Shown in pieces: positions 1-15,255 of a DNA stretch of 64,000 nt. The notes beneath the pieces are model-generated. The model searched no databases, had not been told where the DNA came from, and worked only from the letters and a program-made list of their open reading frames with translations. Where the stretch lies: assembly GCA_037042915.1 (NCBI GenBank), contig CM073196.1, forward strand, positions 1,674,001-1,738,000, written 5' to 3'. Both the position numbers and the translations under genes were made by a program. This stretch comes from Auricularia sp. M13 (taxonomy: Eukaryota > Basidiomycota > Agaricomycetes > Auriculariales > Auriculariaceae). Within the stretch, counting starts at the first letter, position 1; each line of letters opens with the position of its first letter.

Positions 1-1962
1 GGATATTGGTTTATCCTTGAGATACTTGAAGTCCTGTTCAAAAACTTTAGCAGTGATACGCACGAGAACAAAGTCAACGCACATGATAAGGGTGGAACTC
101 GTTGATCTTCGCGATACCCTTCTCAGTTGGTACAACCGTCACGACGGCCTCCTTGAAGAGGTTGCGCGCCTCCTGGCGCAACAGGGGATCCTTGCCGAGC
201 TCGGTGGCAAGAATCATCCTCGCCTTAGCAAGGGCATCCTTGGGGTCTCCGAGCGAGCCCGGCTCAATGAACTGCTCTGCGTATTCGAGCGGCGGCACTT
301 CCTGGTCGTCGACAAAGTGGAGTTTGGTCGGCGCCATGAAGTTGAGGACGACATTCTGTGGCTTGATACCATAGCCGTCCGCAAGTTTGGCGACAACCGT
401 CTTTTTGAGCAACTCGTAGGCAGATGCACGGCTCGGCGCCTTGTGCTTCTTCTCGAGAGGAGCGTCGTCATCGTGGAATTCGAGAGTGAACTGGTCCTTC
501 TTTCGGTCTCGATACTTGAGCGACAACCATTCGGTCGTGTCAGCGACCATCTCGACGCCGTCAAGGCGATGCCGAATCTCGCTCTCGAAATACGCGTCAG
601 TCACCGAAAGCCGTTCGTAAAGAGACTCCAGGCCACGTTTGCGCTCCAGCAGAGCGCGGAATTTCTGGGCGAGGACGTAAACGCGCCAGAGATCATGCAG
701 GGACAAAAGCTCGATGCGCGATGGGGCCTCGAAATGACTCAAAGCATCTCGACGATGGGTCCAGATATATGGAACCTCGAGAGTCTGGCAGAGGATCATT
801 TCGAGGGCAGCGCGAACAGCCAGGACCAGTTGTATCATGTAGGCATGTCGTGCACCGTTAGGATTGAAGAAGTCATTTTTGATCTTTTCGCCAAGTCGTT
901 GTGAGACCCAGTCTGCAGCTGCGTCGATCTCAGATTCGGGGAAGTTGGGGTGTAGCGACAATGTCGCCATGGTAGACAGCGAGCTCGTAAGTAACTGCAT
1001 GCGCTCGGGGATGTCCTGGCCACGAATGAGATCGTCGTCTTCCGTTAGTAAACGGGCTTTGATCTCGGACGGCTCGAAAACATCCTGCAAACGAAGCTCG
1101 TCCTTGGGCTGTTCAAAGTCGGCCGCATTCTCGTCTTCCCCTTCAAGAGCCCAGTCGTAGTCGTCGCCATCCCCGAAGACCTCGGTGATTTCATCCCAGG
1201 CACTGAAAGAGAGTTAAGCACCATGCGCGCTGAAGGGTGTTGAAATACTTGCCCTCTGTCTATGCCAATGACATCTGAACCTTTGTTGCGGAGCGCTTTC
1301 TGGAGTTTGCGCTTTTCTTCCTGACGAGCGCGACGTTCTTCTTCACCAATGCCGGTTTCATCATCGTCGTCGTCGTCGTCGATGAAGCCACCCATGTCGT
1401 CGTCCTCTACATCGTCGTCTTGTTCCATGGCGTTATCGTCGTCATCCCAGATATGTTGGACGGCGTCGTTGGCCGTGTCGGACCTGTCTTTACGCTTTGG
1501 CTGTTTTGCCGGTGGCGACTGCGAGCGACCACGGCGCAGGCGCGTAAGTCGCGAGCGGTCGATTCTGCGACCGGTGTTTTCCTCGAGGAGATCGAGGTCA
1601 TCCTCCTCGAGCAATTCCTCGTCGTCGTCCTCTAATGAGAAAGCATGTTCAGCGGCAATATAAAGCAACGGCCGGAACCACGACTTACCGCGTCTGGAGT
1701 GCTTGCGACGTTTGCGACGCTTCTTGTGGCGGCGAACCTCTTCGTCGTCCTCCTCAGCCTCCTCTTCGTCGTCTTCCTCGTCCACAATGAAGCCCTCTGC
1801 GATGCGGCGGGCCTCTTCGGGATCCTCTTCTTCCTCTTCGGAGCTGTCGTCGACGGCAGCCTCGCCCATCAGGACGTCGCCCTCGCCTTCGCTAGACGCG
1901 TGGCCATCGTCGCCAACGACGTCCGCTGGCGCAGAATGAAAGTCGTCCAGTTCAGTGGACAT
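1..1962 (-). CDS. SPT6: Transcription elongation factor Spt6, N-terminal part (cut by the window edge)
   Basis: Spt6 is a histone chaperone that travels with elongating RNA polymerase II. The protein begins MSTELDDFHS and has the typical Spt6 start: a long Asp/Glu/Ser-rich acidic region with the conserved segment EARRIAEGFIVDEEDDEEE, then a basic KKRRKRRKHSRR patch. After an intron near 1205-1250 comes AWDEITEVFGDG, and a long exon (about 1090-74) carries the helical core, including VPYIWTHRRD and LSLHDLWRVY. The last exon at the edge reads DFKYLKDKPIS, joined after EFHPYH by an intron. The tex-like, YqgF, S1 and tandem SH2 parts must lie to the left of base 1. The GTC/TCG repeats near 1360-1385 are simply Asp codons of the acidic tract. 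Divergent from SEC66. The family call is very secure. Confidence 0.95.
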
Positions 1963-2038
1963 GGCGGTTCTGGTTCAACGAGCAGCGCGAGCACCGGCTC
2001 TAGCCGTTTTCGCATTTCGCTCTTTCCGTCCGTGGTCC
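1963..2038. promoter_or_regulatory. 76-bp divergent promoter region between SPT6 and SEC66
   Basis: Only 76 bp separate the two start codons, so both genes must share this space for promoter and 5' UTRs, or start transcription inside each other. No TATA box was seen. Promoter function is inferred from position only. Confidence 0.5.
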
Positions 2039-2892
2039 ATGGCATCCACGTCCATTCTCGCGCCGGTGCTCTATCTCGTAGTTCTCGTCGGCTCGCTTCT
2101 CGCATTTTCTCGCTATTACCGCAAACGCGTGGCCTGTGCGTGGTTGTATTGATATTGCTGTAATATGTCTCCTAATCGCGCTACGTGGCCATTGCAGCGC
2201 GTCTCGCAGACGACCCGTGGTTCCCTGCGCATCCAGACCGCGACGCCTATGTTACGCTCTTGCAACAGACCGACCCAGCAGCACCGGAGGTTGTGCTGAA
2301 GGCCGCTTTGTTGCGGCGCGCCGTGGCAGACGTTCATCGCATCATCCGGATAAAGGAAGACAAAGGCGCGCTCAACAACCTCATCCAAAAGGGTGCCGTT
2401 GGAGACGACCTGTGGACACGCTTTCTGGCCACAGAGAAGGAACTGGAGGCAGAAATCGTCGAGGTCATCTCGGAGGCCAACTCGTTCCGCGAAGGCTGGG
2501 GTCAGGTCATCTTCCAGACGGCCAGCGAGATTGCAAACAACGAAAAGACAAGAGAAATGTATGTGCAGCTCAACAAGGCCAAGACGGTTGTCTGTGCGTA
2601 TCCGATCATCGTCTTCATGGTCGATTTGTTCAACTTTATTATGAAGCTGCACGAACAGCCAAGGCCGCACCGGCCGTCGCGGGTCCCGCCACCATTGCCA
2701 ACGGCACACCAGTCAAGACCGACGGGTTATCGGTCCCGCCTACACCTGTTGACGCTGAAGGCACGCGGTCGCCTACGACACCCGCTGTACGTGTCGACAC
2801 GACTTTGTTTTCGTTTCTGGCAATCATTCGCTTACGCCACGTAGACGCCCACGGGCAGCATTTCGGGCAAAAAGGGCAAGAAGCGCAAGTAG
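2039..2892 (+). CDS. SEC66: Translocation protein Sec66 (Sec71), Sec62/63 complex subunit
   Basis: Sec66 is a fungal ER membrane subunit of the Sec63 complex, used for post-translational protein translocation. Exon 1 starts MASTSILAPVLYLVVLVGSL, a single N-terminal membrane segment followed by SRYYRKR. After an intron near 2150-2200 the cytosolic domain carries family motifs: DDPWFPAHPDRDAYVTLL, KAALLRRAVADVHRIIRIKE, then GAVGDDLWTRF and ANSFREGWGQVIFQTASE. Further introns lie near 2595-2660 and 2790-2843; the second is inferred because the last short exon gives a Lys-rich tail ending SGKKGKKRK before TAG. Start chosen at the ATG directly before the membrane segment. Convergent with the downstream deubiquitinase, with 249 bp between stop codons. 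Confidence 0.92.
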
Positions 2893-3141
2893 TCTGCATG
2901 TTCTTTGTGCCGTCGTACCTAATCTATATTTCACCCACTCTCGATGTTGTCTCATTTGCTCTCGTCCCAACACATGCTATGGATTATTGCCATCTTATTT
3001 CAAACAGGCTGCCGAGAAAAAATGGACCATTGTACAAGGATAGTTGAAATGGGATAGAAGGTAGCAGTCCACGGGTCACATCCAGCGAGGATAAACCCGA
3101 CATCTCCGAGCGCGCTCGCGCGCGGCAGGTGAAGCGAAGGC

Positions 3142-7376
<4,235 letters not shown>

Positions 7377-7917
7377 CCTGGCGGAACACGGACGGGCGCG
7401 GCGGGGTCAGGGCACGGAAACGGGCGTCCACTAGCACCGGGGCAGTCGAATGCTGCGACGAGTGCGCGGGCAGGCGTCGAGCAGCGTGATGGAACGGGTT
7501 GCGAAAGTCTCAGGACGCAGAACGGCAACTTGCGGCTGTTCTCTTCCTCATTTTTTTCTCCTTTCCCAGCAAACAGCAAATTGCCGTGTCCGAGTCGTCT
7601 GTCAGTGAGCGCTGCCACACGAACTCTTAGATACTCGATTGGGGGGCGGCCCCGGGCTGCCCCACCAGCTTTGTGCTGGGCACCGTCGAATGTGAGTCAA
7701 GTCGTGTAAGAGCAACGCAGAGAATGGGCGCGGTCATTGCGACCCCGTATTGGGTGGCCTCGTGCCTCGTGTCCTGCTCTGCACTGCCGTGGAAGGTTTT
7801 CCAGAACGACCCTGTCTTGGACAATCTGTCGTAGTTCTGTAATCTTTCGCTGGCGTACATTCTTTTTTGTTACTTTTCAAAGTGTTCACCGCAATGTACA
7901 TTTTTTTCGCGAATACA
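7377..7917. promoter_or_regulatory. Divergent intergenic region between UBP15 and CHO1
   Basis: This 541-bp stretch holds the putative promoters of the two divergent genes. No convincing reading frame with family similarity, no tRNA and no clear repeat was seen. The sequence next to CHO1 is AT-rich (TTCTTTTTTGTTAC near 7860), as expected for a fungal promoter or 5' leader. Confidence 0.4.
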
Positions 7918-8842
7918 ATGGAAAGTCCGGAGGCGACTCCCGGTGAATCCGCAAACGAAACCCTTCCCCACTCCACGTTCACGTTCATGACGACCGACCT
8001 GCACAACCGCAAGCCCGACAGCACGCGGCTCGCAGAGGCCGCCAAGACGGATGCGCTGCAGAAGTATAACGACACGGAGGGCCATTTCTCGCTCGTCAGG
8101 TCAGTGTGTCGCGCCGCAGCCGCGGTGTCGTCATAGGCTGCAGCGTGCGCCGTCGCTGAGGCCGCCGTCGCGCAGGAATTTCCGGCTGGCAGACCTCATC
8201 ACGATAATGAACGGCTTCTGCGGCGCCTTCTCCATCTTCTCGTCCGCGCGCTACCTCATCTCCAACGACCGCGACTACCTCTGGTCCGCGCTCTGGCTGC
8301 CGCTCGCTGGCCTCATGTTCGACTTTTTCGACGGCAAGGTCGCGCGCTGGAGGCAGAGCTCGAGCCTCATCGGCCAGGAGCTCGACAGTCTCGCAGACCT
8401 GGTGCGTCCCTGTCGTCCGACGGTGTGAACCCGCTCGCGTGCTCACCAGCCGCAGATCTCCTTTGGCGTCGCGCCCGCCGTCCTGGCCTTCACCGTCGGC
8501 CTGCGCACCTACCTCGACACCGTCGTCCTCACCATCTTCATCTGCTGCGGCCTCGCCCGCCTGGCGCGCTTCAACGCCACCGTAGCGTCCATTCCAAAGG
8601 ACGCTACCGGCAAGTCGCACTACTTTGAGGGTCTCCCCATCCCCTCCAGCCTCGTGCTTGTCGGCGTGCTCGCCTACTGGGTGCGCAACGACTGGATCAT
8701 CGGTGCCCAGGGCGTGCCGCTCGGCACCTGGACATTGTGGGGAAAGCAGGGCGGCACCGGAGAGGTGCACAAGGTCGTGGCCATCTTCGGTGCCTGGGCC
8801 GCGGCAATGGTGAGCAAAACGCTGAGGGTGCCCAAGATATAG
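7918..8842 (+). CDS. CHO1: CDP-diacylglycerol--serine O-phosphatidyltransferase (PS synthase)
   Basis: Cho1 makes phosphatidylserine from CDP-diacylglycerol and serine in the ER membrane. The full CDP-alcohol phosphatidyltransferase motif, DG-x2-AR-x8-G-x3-D-x3-D, is visible as [12 protein letters not shown] followed by [11 protein letters not shown], near 8330-8399. Three exons: an N-terminal cytosolic exon ending HFSLVR, an exon from [13 protein letters not shown] to DSLADL, and an exon from [12 protein letters not shown] to the stop at 8840-8842. Introns lie near 8099-8175 and 8402-8455. Several hydrophobic helices follow the motif, including [14 protein letters not shown] Met 24 bases upstream (7894) is a possible alternative start; the inner ATG was preferred because the upstream extension is short and hydrophobic. 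About 250 residues, normal for the family. Confidence 0.94.
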
Positions 8843-9123
8843 GCTTAGAGACAATCCTGCTGCTGATGCCGATACTTACTCGCGGACCTTTGTTGTAATT
8901 CCTGTGGGCTTCTTACACGTCTGGCCTTTTGGATAATAGTCGCAACAATTCAACTCGTTGTCGAGAGCGTTTCCCTGAGCAGACCTAAGCTCTTCCTGAT
9001 CTGTGCCCCTCCTCTGACGCGTCCACGGCCTGTCCGCGGCTGAGGACGCGTGCCGCGAAGCATCTGACATTCGATCTCCGCGTTCAAGCGCTCACTCCGC
9101 GACGCGTTCCTGCAAAGCCCATC

Positions 9124-10475
9124 ATGGTCGTCGCACCGTCAGACGCAACAAAGCTCTTCATCCAGGCCTTTCTCGCGCGCCGCACAATGTCGGACCGTGT
9201 CGCGCGTCTGGTGTACAAAAAATGCTGCGAAGTGGTCAACCGTGCGTGCGCCCGCGCCACCGTGCGCACGCGCCTTGCTCACTCACGCTCGCAGGATACG
9301 CCCCGGCCGACCGGCAGGTAGCTTGGAAGGAGGACCGCTTTGACCTCCTCATCAATGCGGTCTCTGAAAAGTTCAACGAGCTCGACCTGCAGATCACGTC
9401 CACATTCGACGACGTGACGGGCCGCAAGATGTGGATGATTGTCAGTGCGCCCTTGTTACGCGAGCTTAGGCTGCAAGCTGAACGTCATACCGTTTCGCGA
9501 CAGGTAAATATGAAGGGCGACGAACTCGCACAGCTCGCCACGGAGTATGGTCCTGCCGAGATAGCGTTCTTCAAGCTCCTGGTGCGCAGTTTGTCCTTGA
9601 GTTGCAGTGGTATTTCTTTGCTGACCGCGGCATAGATTGAGGAAATCATTACGGCGCCCAACGAGACCTACTCCATCTCGTCGCTGCATGCGCTCAAGCT
9701 GGTCAAGCAGGCCAAGACGGGCAACAAGGGCATCACGCGCGCGGCAGGCGAAGTCTTGCTCTCGTCTTTCGTCGCCAATGGATGGCTCACAAAGAGCCCG
9801 TAAGTCTCGACTTGGCTGTTGTCTTTGTATTTGCGGTGTATTGACGCTTGCCTCTTGAAGGCGGGGACGATACTCTTTGGGCACGCGCGCCAGAGTCGAG
9901 CTCGAGCAGTACCTGCTCAACAACTTTGAAGACCTCACGCGCGACCAAGAGTGTGTGATATGCACGTCCCTCGTGCTCAGCGGCGTGGGTTGCCCGAAGA
10001 CGGCATGCAATGCTCGGCTGCATAACCACTGCTACAACAACCTCGTCAAACGCGGCGCTAAGGAGTGCCCGAGTTGCAGAACGAATTGGAGCAATTTGGA
10101 GATGCGCAAGGTAATATTTCGATGACATTTTCCCCATGCGACGTCGGGCACTGACAGGTGACGCGAAGATAGGAGAAGCCGCTGCCGGTCACGACGATGG
10201 GAATGAGCATCGACGCGTCAGAAGGCAACAGGCAAGCGAGGATGAGGCACAAGAAACCGAGGACGAACGACCAGCGCGTGCCCCGCGGGGAAGAGGCCGA
10301 AAGCCACCGTGAGTAAATCCGAGAGATAGTGCAGACGTGCATGCTCAAGGCAAAATGCAGAACGCAAGAAGCACAAGACGAGGATGAGGAGGAAGACGCG
10401 ACGCAGATGGAGGTTGACCAGGACGAGCCAGAGCCCTCGCAGACTCAGAGGCGTTCGGGCAGGCGGCGCGGGTGA
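9124..10475 (+). CDS. NSE1: Smc5/6 complex subunit Nse1, RING-like ubiquitin ligase
   Basis: Nse1 is a RING-like component of the Smc5/6 genome-stability complex and partners Nse3. Exons in order give MVVAPSDATKLFIQAFLARR, then RFDLLINAVSEKFNELDLQI, ATEYGPAEIAFFKLL, NETYSISSLHALKLVKQ and FVANGWLTKSP. The zinc-binding region follows: CVICTSLVLSGVGCPKTAC, then ARLHNHCYNNL and ECPSCRTNW (about 9955-10090). The C-terminus is reconstructed: an exon beginning IGEAAAGHDD after the acceptor at about 10170, then a donor at 10309 and a last exon ending SGRRRG. The phases fit and give an acidic then basic tail; reading on without these introns would stop at about 10316. Five or six introns in all. The family call is firm; the tail is less certain. 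Confidence 0.9.
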
Positions 10476-10555
10476 ATGGAGTCGTGGGGTTACTTCGTAT
10501 CGGGTAAATTACTGGCACACTATTCTCCCATGCAGCAAACCGGGCTGTATTATGC

Positions 10556-11143
10556 TTATGCTCCGCGCCGTACGATAGACTGTACCAGTTGCACTTTCTC
10601 GCGCACCTGCAGGGCCAGATTAGTGCGACGTTACCGACCGTCAAGCTGAAGAGACGTGCCTGCGAAGCGAAGAGCCGCCTCCAGCGTTCGCTCCGCAAGC
10701 GGCGACGCTTGTAGCCCTTCTTCTCGTGCCGCTGGGCCCTCCTGAGCTCGTTCACCACGTTGTTTTTGCTAATGATGGCACGAAGCATGTTCCAGGCTGC
10801 GTTCAAGGTGGTTTTGACCTCGACAGTGCGGCCTGTGTGCAGCCAGCAGCCAGATGAGCAAAGCTGGACAGACGGCGACTCGAGGGCACGAACCGCTGTA
10901 TGGTGTCGGGGGTTCCACGAGCTTGCTCATGGCCACGTCGGACCTGCGAGCCCATACTTGCTCCGGGGTGGTGTGTTTGCGTGGATCGGCCGTGAGGCCC
11001 ATGGTGTTCCGCAGCGAGACGGTGTTGAACGTCGCCTGGGGCGCGGGCGGCTTGCTGTCGGCGCTGGTCGACGCGTAGCGCGCAAATGCGAGGGCCGTGC
11101 GCGCGGTGCCGGCGAAGGCGGGGCGCGCGAGGATGGCGGCCAT
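10556..11143 (-). CDS. MRP21: Mitochondrial small ribosomal subunit protein bS21m (Mrp21)
   Basis: This is a mitoribosome small-subunit protein related to bacterial S21. An N-terminal presequence (MAAILARPAFAGTARTALAF, Arg/Ala-rich) leads to the S21 core: AAWNMLRAIISKNNVVNELR, then HEKKGYKRRRLRSERWRRLF. An intron lies near 10810-10890. The C-terminus is taken as VREKVQLVQSIVRRGA with stop at 10556-10558, reached through an intron near 10593-10635 whose donor is weak (GTCGGT). That tail resembles fungal Mrp21 ends. Without this splice the frame would run on into unrelated sequence. The gene is divergent from the mitochondrial AAA ATPase, and its 3' end faces NSE1 with 80 bp between stops. Confidence 0.88.
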
Positions 11144-11209
11144 CGAGGAGACAAGATTAGAGACGGTGCTTTCCGAGAACCCGAGTCGGAAACGCACCCT
11201 GTCCGTGCC
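11144..11209. promoter_or_regulatory. 66-bp divergent promoter region between MRP21 and the AAA ATPase gene
   Basis: Two genes with predicted mitochondrial products start 66 bp apart on opposite strands. Co-regulation is an inference; no specific binding site was recognised. Confidence 0.5.
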
Positions 11210-14200
11210 ATGCGCGCCCGCTCTGCCGTCCTCGCTGGCTCGCGCTCCCTGGCTGGCGCGCGGCGCCCCGTCCGGCCCGCCAGGACAGTCTCGCGGCCGC
11301 TGTCCTCGGACGCCGCGCCGCCCGCAGAAGACAAGCCGCCGGCGAGCACTGGCACGCCCGAGCCTGCACCGGAGGCCTCTGCCAGCAACCCGCCGCTGCC
11401 CCCGCCCCCGCCCAAGCGCATCCAGGCACGTGTGACGCTCTCTCTGAGCGCGTTGGCGCTGGAAAAGGACGCGACGGACCCTCTCCATGCGCTGGCGCGC
11501 GAAATTCTCTGGCTGCCCTCGGACTCGGTCGAAGTGGACGAGTCCACGCTCCCACCCCAGGACATCTACAACGAAGGCGCGTGTATTCTGGCTTGAACCT
11601 GCTCCCCGCACCGTCCTAAACCTACTGCAGTCCTATCTCACTTGCTGATTACGCTTTCTCCGCGCACACAGCGACGCGCGGCGTTCGTGTCCGACAACTC
11701 GCAGCAGCTTATTGAGCCGACGCTCGGTCTTTACTGTCCCCTCGAAGGCGGCGAATATGTTATTGACAACACTATACGGGCGTTGGCACGCCAGATAGAT
11801 GCAGACGTCGTTGTGCTCGATGGTGCTCAACTGGCCGCGGGCGAGTGGGGTGTCTTTGGCAAAGGTGCGCCCGCGCCCATTACATTACCACTCGTTTCAC
11901 TGTCTTAATGCTTTTATCCTCCCTCAGGTGCCGAATGCATACAATTTCCAAGAAATCCGCTGCATTTCACCGACCTGCCCTCGGCCAAGTCACAGAACTC
12001 TAACGCGGCGGAAGAGGAAGACGAGGGCGACGAAGAGGACGGACAAGAGTTGTCTCTGGAGCGGCCCGTCATCGTCAGCGCCCAGACCTTCGCCGTGCCC
12101 GCTTTACGACCCAGCAGCAGCAGGCGCACGCAGCCGCTATCGCGCGCGCGACTGTTTTTCGACCAGGTTGTCAGCCTGACGCGTCCATCTGCGGAACGCC
12201 CGCCTGCTGGACGCCCGCGCATCATTTACGTGCGCGACTTTGCGCTGCTTGCCTCACAAAGTTCGGCATGGCTGCCCGCGCTGGTAGAAGCCGTGCGCGA
12301 ACGCCGTAGAAATCCGTCTGCAAAGCCGCTCGCGCCTGTGCCCAATCCCACTACGATCGTCTTCGGCGTGACGCCCGGGCTCGTCACCGCAGAGAGTCCC
12401 AGCGTGGCGTTCTTGTCCAACATCATGGCCGTCACGCCGTCGCCGCGTCTGCGCGAGATGCACGCGCGCACAGTGCGCATGCTACAGCGACGCACCGAAG
12501 ACGATGCGGCGGCGTGGGACGAGACGCCCGAGGCGAACACAGCGCGCGAGCGGCGGCACCGCCAGCGGCTATCCCGCTGGGAGTCTCCCGATTACGACGT
12601 TCAGTCGCATTTGCCCGCCTTCACAATGTCGCAGGAGTCCTCTGAGCGCGTGTCGACCTCCGGTACTCTGAGGGAACGACCAGCGATCTCGTTTGTCTCC
12701 AATCTCATGCAGCAGTTGACGTCTGGCGGCGCGCGCCCGCCGCCCGCCGAGGAGCGGCATACATACTACCGGGCGTCGTTCTTGGTGCCCCGGACGCGCT
12801 CTTTGACGATGGAGAAGGAGTCCAGGATGACGAGAAGACGGCAGATCAACGAGCTGCTCATGCGCATGGGCATTGGGAACATTGGCGGTACTTTGGATAA
12901 GCTGCCCCATCCGCCGCCCCTCCCCGCTATAGCAGCGCCCGACTCCGCGACTGCTGAAGCCACAGCGCCAGCTAGCGGTGACGCAGATGCTGCTGTTGAA
13001 GCTGCAGAGGTCACGCCCTCGGAAGACTCAGCGGCCACTTCCGGAGAACACCCGGCCCCTCTCGCATCGATAGATCCCACTCCCGAATCGTCAGGTTCAG
13101 TCGCAGAGGTCGAGGCAGCCGAGGACAAAGTGGCCGAGGCGGACATGATCGAAGCGTGGGGTCATCGCGTCGAGAACTGGAGCACCGTCAAGGAGGTCGC
13201 AGACCGCGCGTTAGGCGCTGTCGTTGCATCACAGTTGCCCAGGGCAGCCAAGACGCTCGAGCCTGTGCACGTCCCTTGGCACGTCGTACATGAATCTTGG
13301 GCGGCGCAACGCAACTACCGCGACACGAGAAAGTCATGGATCAAAGAGTCTGGCATCCCGGGCGAGGACGCCGAAGGCAAGGAGGAACAGGCCGAGGAGG
13401 ACGTCGACGAGGTCATCGAGCGCTTGAAGCATGACCCCAGCCTGAATAACCACGAGCAGCGGTTACTTGGCTGCATTGTCAACCCTTGTGAGCTCTACGC
13501 CTTCTTTTCCTGGTTGGAGGAATACTCATATTCGCTCAGCATCGATGCCCACGACTTTCAGTCAGGTGCATCTACCTGAACACACTATTGACTCTGTACG
13601 GACGTTGGTGTCTCTACCTCTCCTCCATCCCTCTGCTTTTTCGTCCGGCGTCCTAAAACAGCATACCATGACTGGTGCGTTGCTATTCGGACCTCCAGGA
13701 ACCGGTGCGCAATACGGTCTCTATCTCTGCCATGCAGGGATAACCAACGAGCTGCAGGTAAAACTCTTCTGGTTCGTGCCCTCGCACGCGAAAGCGGAGC
13801 CCGCATGATGATTGTGACACCAAGCGATGTCATGGACATGTGCGTCTCTACCGAGTCTGTACTCTGAGGATCCTCGTACTGAATCTTTTGTCATTCAGGT
13901 ATGTCGGCGAGGGAGAGAAGGTATGCCGGCCCGTAAGGCTGCATTCTCTTCCAGCTAACCATTGCATTAGCTTGTTCGCGCAGTGTTCACCATGGCGCGG
14001 AGGCTATCACCCTGCGTTGTCTTCCTGGACGAGATTGATGCGCTGTTCGGCGCTCGTGTGTCTGGCCGCGGGACTGGGGGGACAATTGCGCACAGAGGTG
14101 TCATCACGGAATTCATGCAGGTGCGAGGGCTCGCGCTATCCGATCATCTGTTGTGCTGAGTGCCTCTTCAGGAAATGGATGGATTGAAGACAAGAGAAGA

Positions 14201-15031
14201 TAGCAATGTCATTGTTATCGGTGCCACCAACCGGTAAGCACCCTCATTCATCGCATTACTGTGCATCTTCTGACAGCACAAGGCCGTTTGACCTGGATGA
14301 TGCCGTTCTGCGACGTCTGCCACGACGATTAATGGTCGATCTGCCCGGCGAGCGGGAGCGTGAAGGTGCGCCTGACAGGCGGCTTATGTGACCACTGCTC
14401 ATCTGAAGCACTACAGAGATCCTAAAGATCATGCTGCGAGACGAAGTGCTCGATAGCGATGTCGACCTGAAAGCTCTTGCGAAGCGGACGGAGAGTTTCT
14501 CAGGGTCCGACCTCAAGCGTGAGTTCTTGCATTCTTGTGCTTTCAAGATTTGCTCCCCTGACATGACAACCAGACTTGTGTGTGGCGGCGGCGCTCGATG
14601 CTGTGAAGGAGATTGTCAAACTGCCCTGGAGTACAGACCGCAAGCTTCTTCCAGCACCGTCATCGCCGGAAGGCGCCGATGCAGCTGCAGCATCGGGCAC
14701 AGAAGAGCAGCAAAATAGCACCTCTGACGCAACTGCGCAGCTAGCTGACGGCACATCTGCTGCACCTGATGCACACCCCTCTGCGGAGGGCGCTGAACAG
14801 CCCAAAGAGGAGGTCAAGCCGCGCCTCCTGGCCGCTCGACATTTCGTGAAGGCGCTGTCGGAAATTACACCCTCCGCCTCCGAGACTATGGGCACGCTCG
14901 CCGAGCTGCGGAAGTGGAATGAGGAGTTCGGCGAGAACGGGCGGGCCAAGAAGCGGATGTGGGGCGGCAGCTTCGGGTTCGTTCACCACACTCCTCAGGA
15001 CACTGCTCAGCAGCCCGGTCCGCGTGTCTAA
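11210..15031 (+). CDS. Mitochondrial AAA ATPase with long N-terminal region and Msp1-like AAA domain
   Basis: The protein starts with a presequence-like stretch (MRARSAVLAGSRSLAGARR). A long, poorly conserved N-terminal region of several hundred residues follows, containing LDKLPHPPPLP and Ala/Glu-rich stretches. The AAA domain is C-terminal: TIDSVRTLVSLPLLHPSAF, then Walker A GALLFGPPGTGKT (split by an intron at about 13703), pore-side YVGEGEK, Walker B CVVFLDEIDALFG and the second region of homology IGATNRPFDLDDAVLRRLPR. The segment FSGSDLKHLCVAAALDAVKE matches the Msp1/ATAD1 group. About eight introns, most in the AAA region. The architecture matches the long mitochondrial AAA proteins of filamentous fungi; Msp1 itself is much shorter and membrane-anchored, so no yeast symbol is given. 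A role in mitochondrial protein quality control is inferred from the AAA subfamily only. Confidence 0.88.
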
Positions 15032-15255
15032 CTGTTATTATTCGCTGTCGACGAGTGTCTCGGGTTGCGCGCAATCAAGCATTAATAATTCAGTATCGTC
15101 ACTCCTATCGTCACTCCTATGCTTCCACCTCAAGGCCGGGCGCCGCGATATGCGGCCCTAATTGGACTTGGTCTGCGCAGCGCGCTGGTCCAATCGACGC
15201 TTTTGTGCCCTCTCTGCCAAGTCCACTCCGACTAAGATTTTGCTGCAAGGCACAG

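Noticed and set aside
17-904. 295-codon plus-strand frame
   Set aside because: Antisense to strongly conserved SPT6 exons and without similarity of its own; a shadow of biased codon use.
1360-1385. GTC/TCG trinucleotide repeat as a microsatellite of interest
   Set aside because: It encodes an Asp run within the normal Spt6 acidic region.
10769-11611. 280-codon minus-strand frame read as one gene
   Set aside because: Only the part from 11143 down encodes MRP21; the upstream part is antisense to the AAA ATPase first exon.
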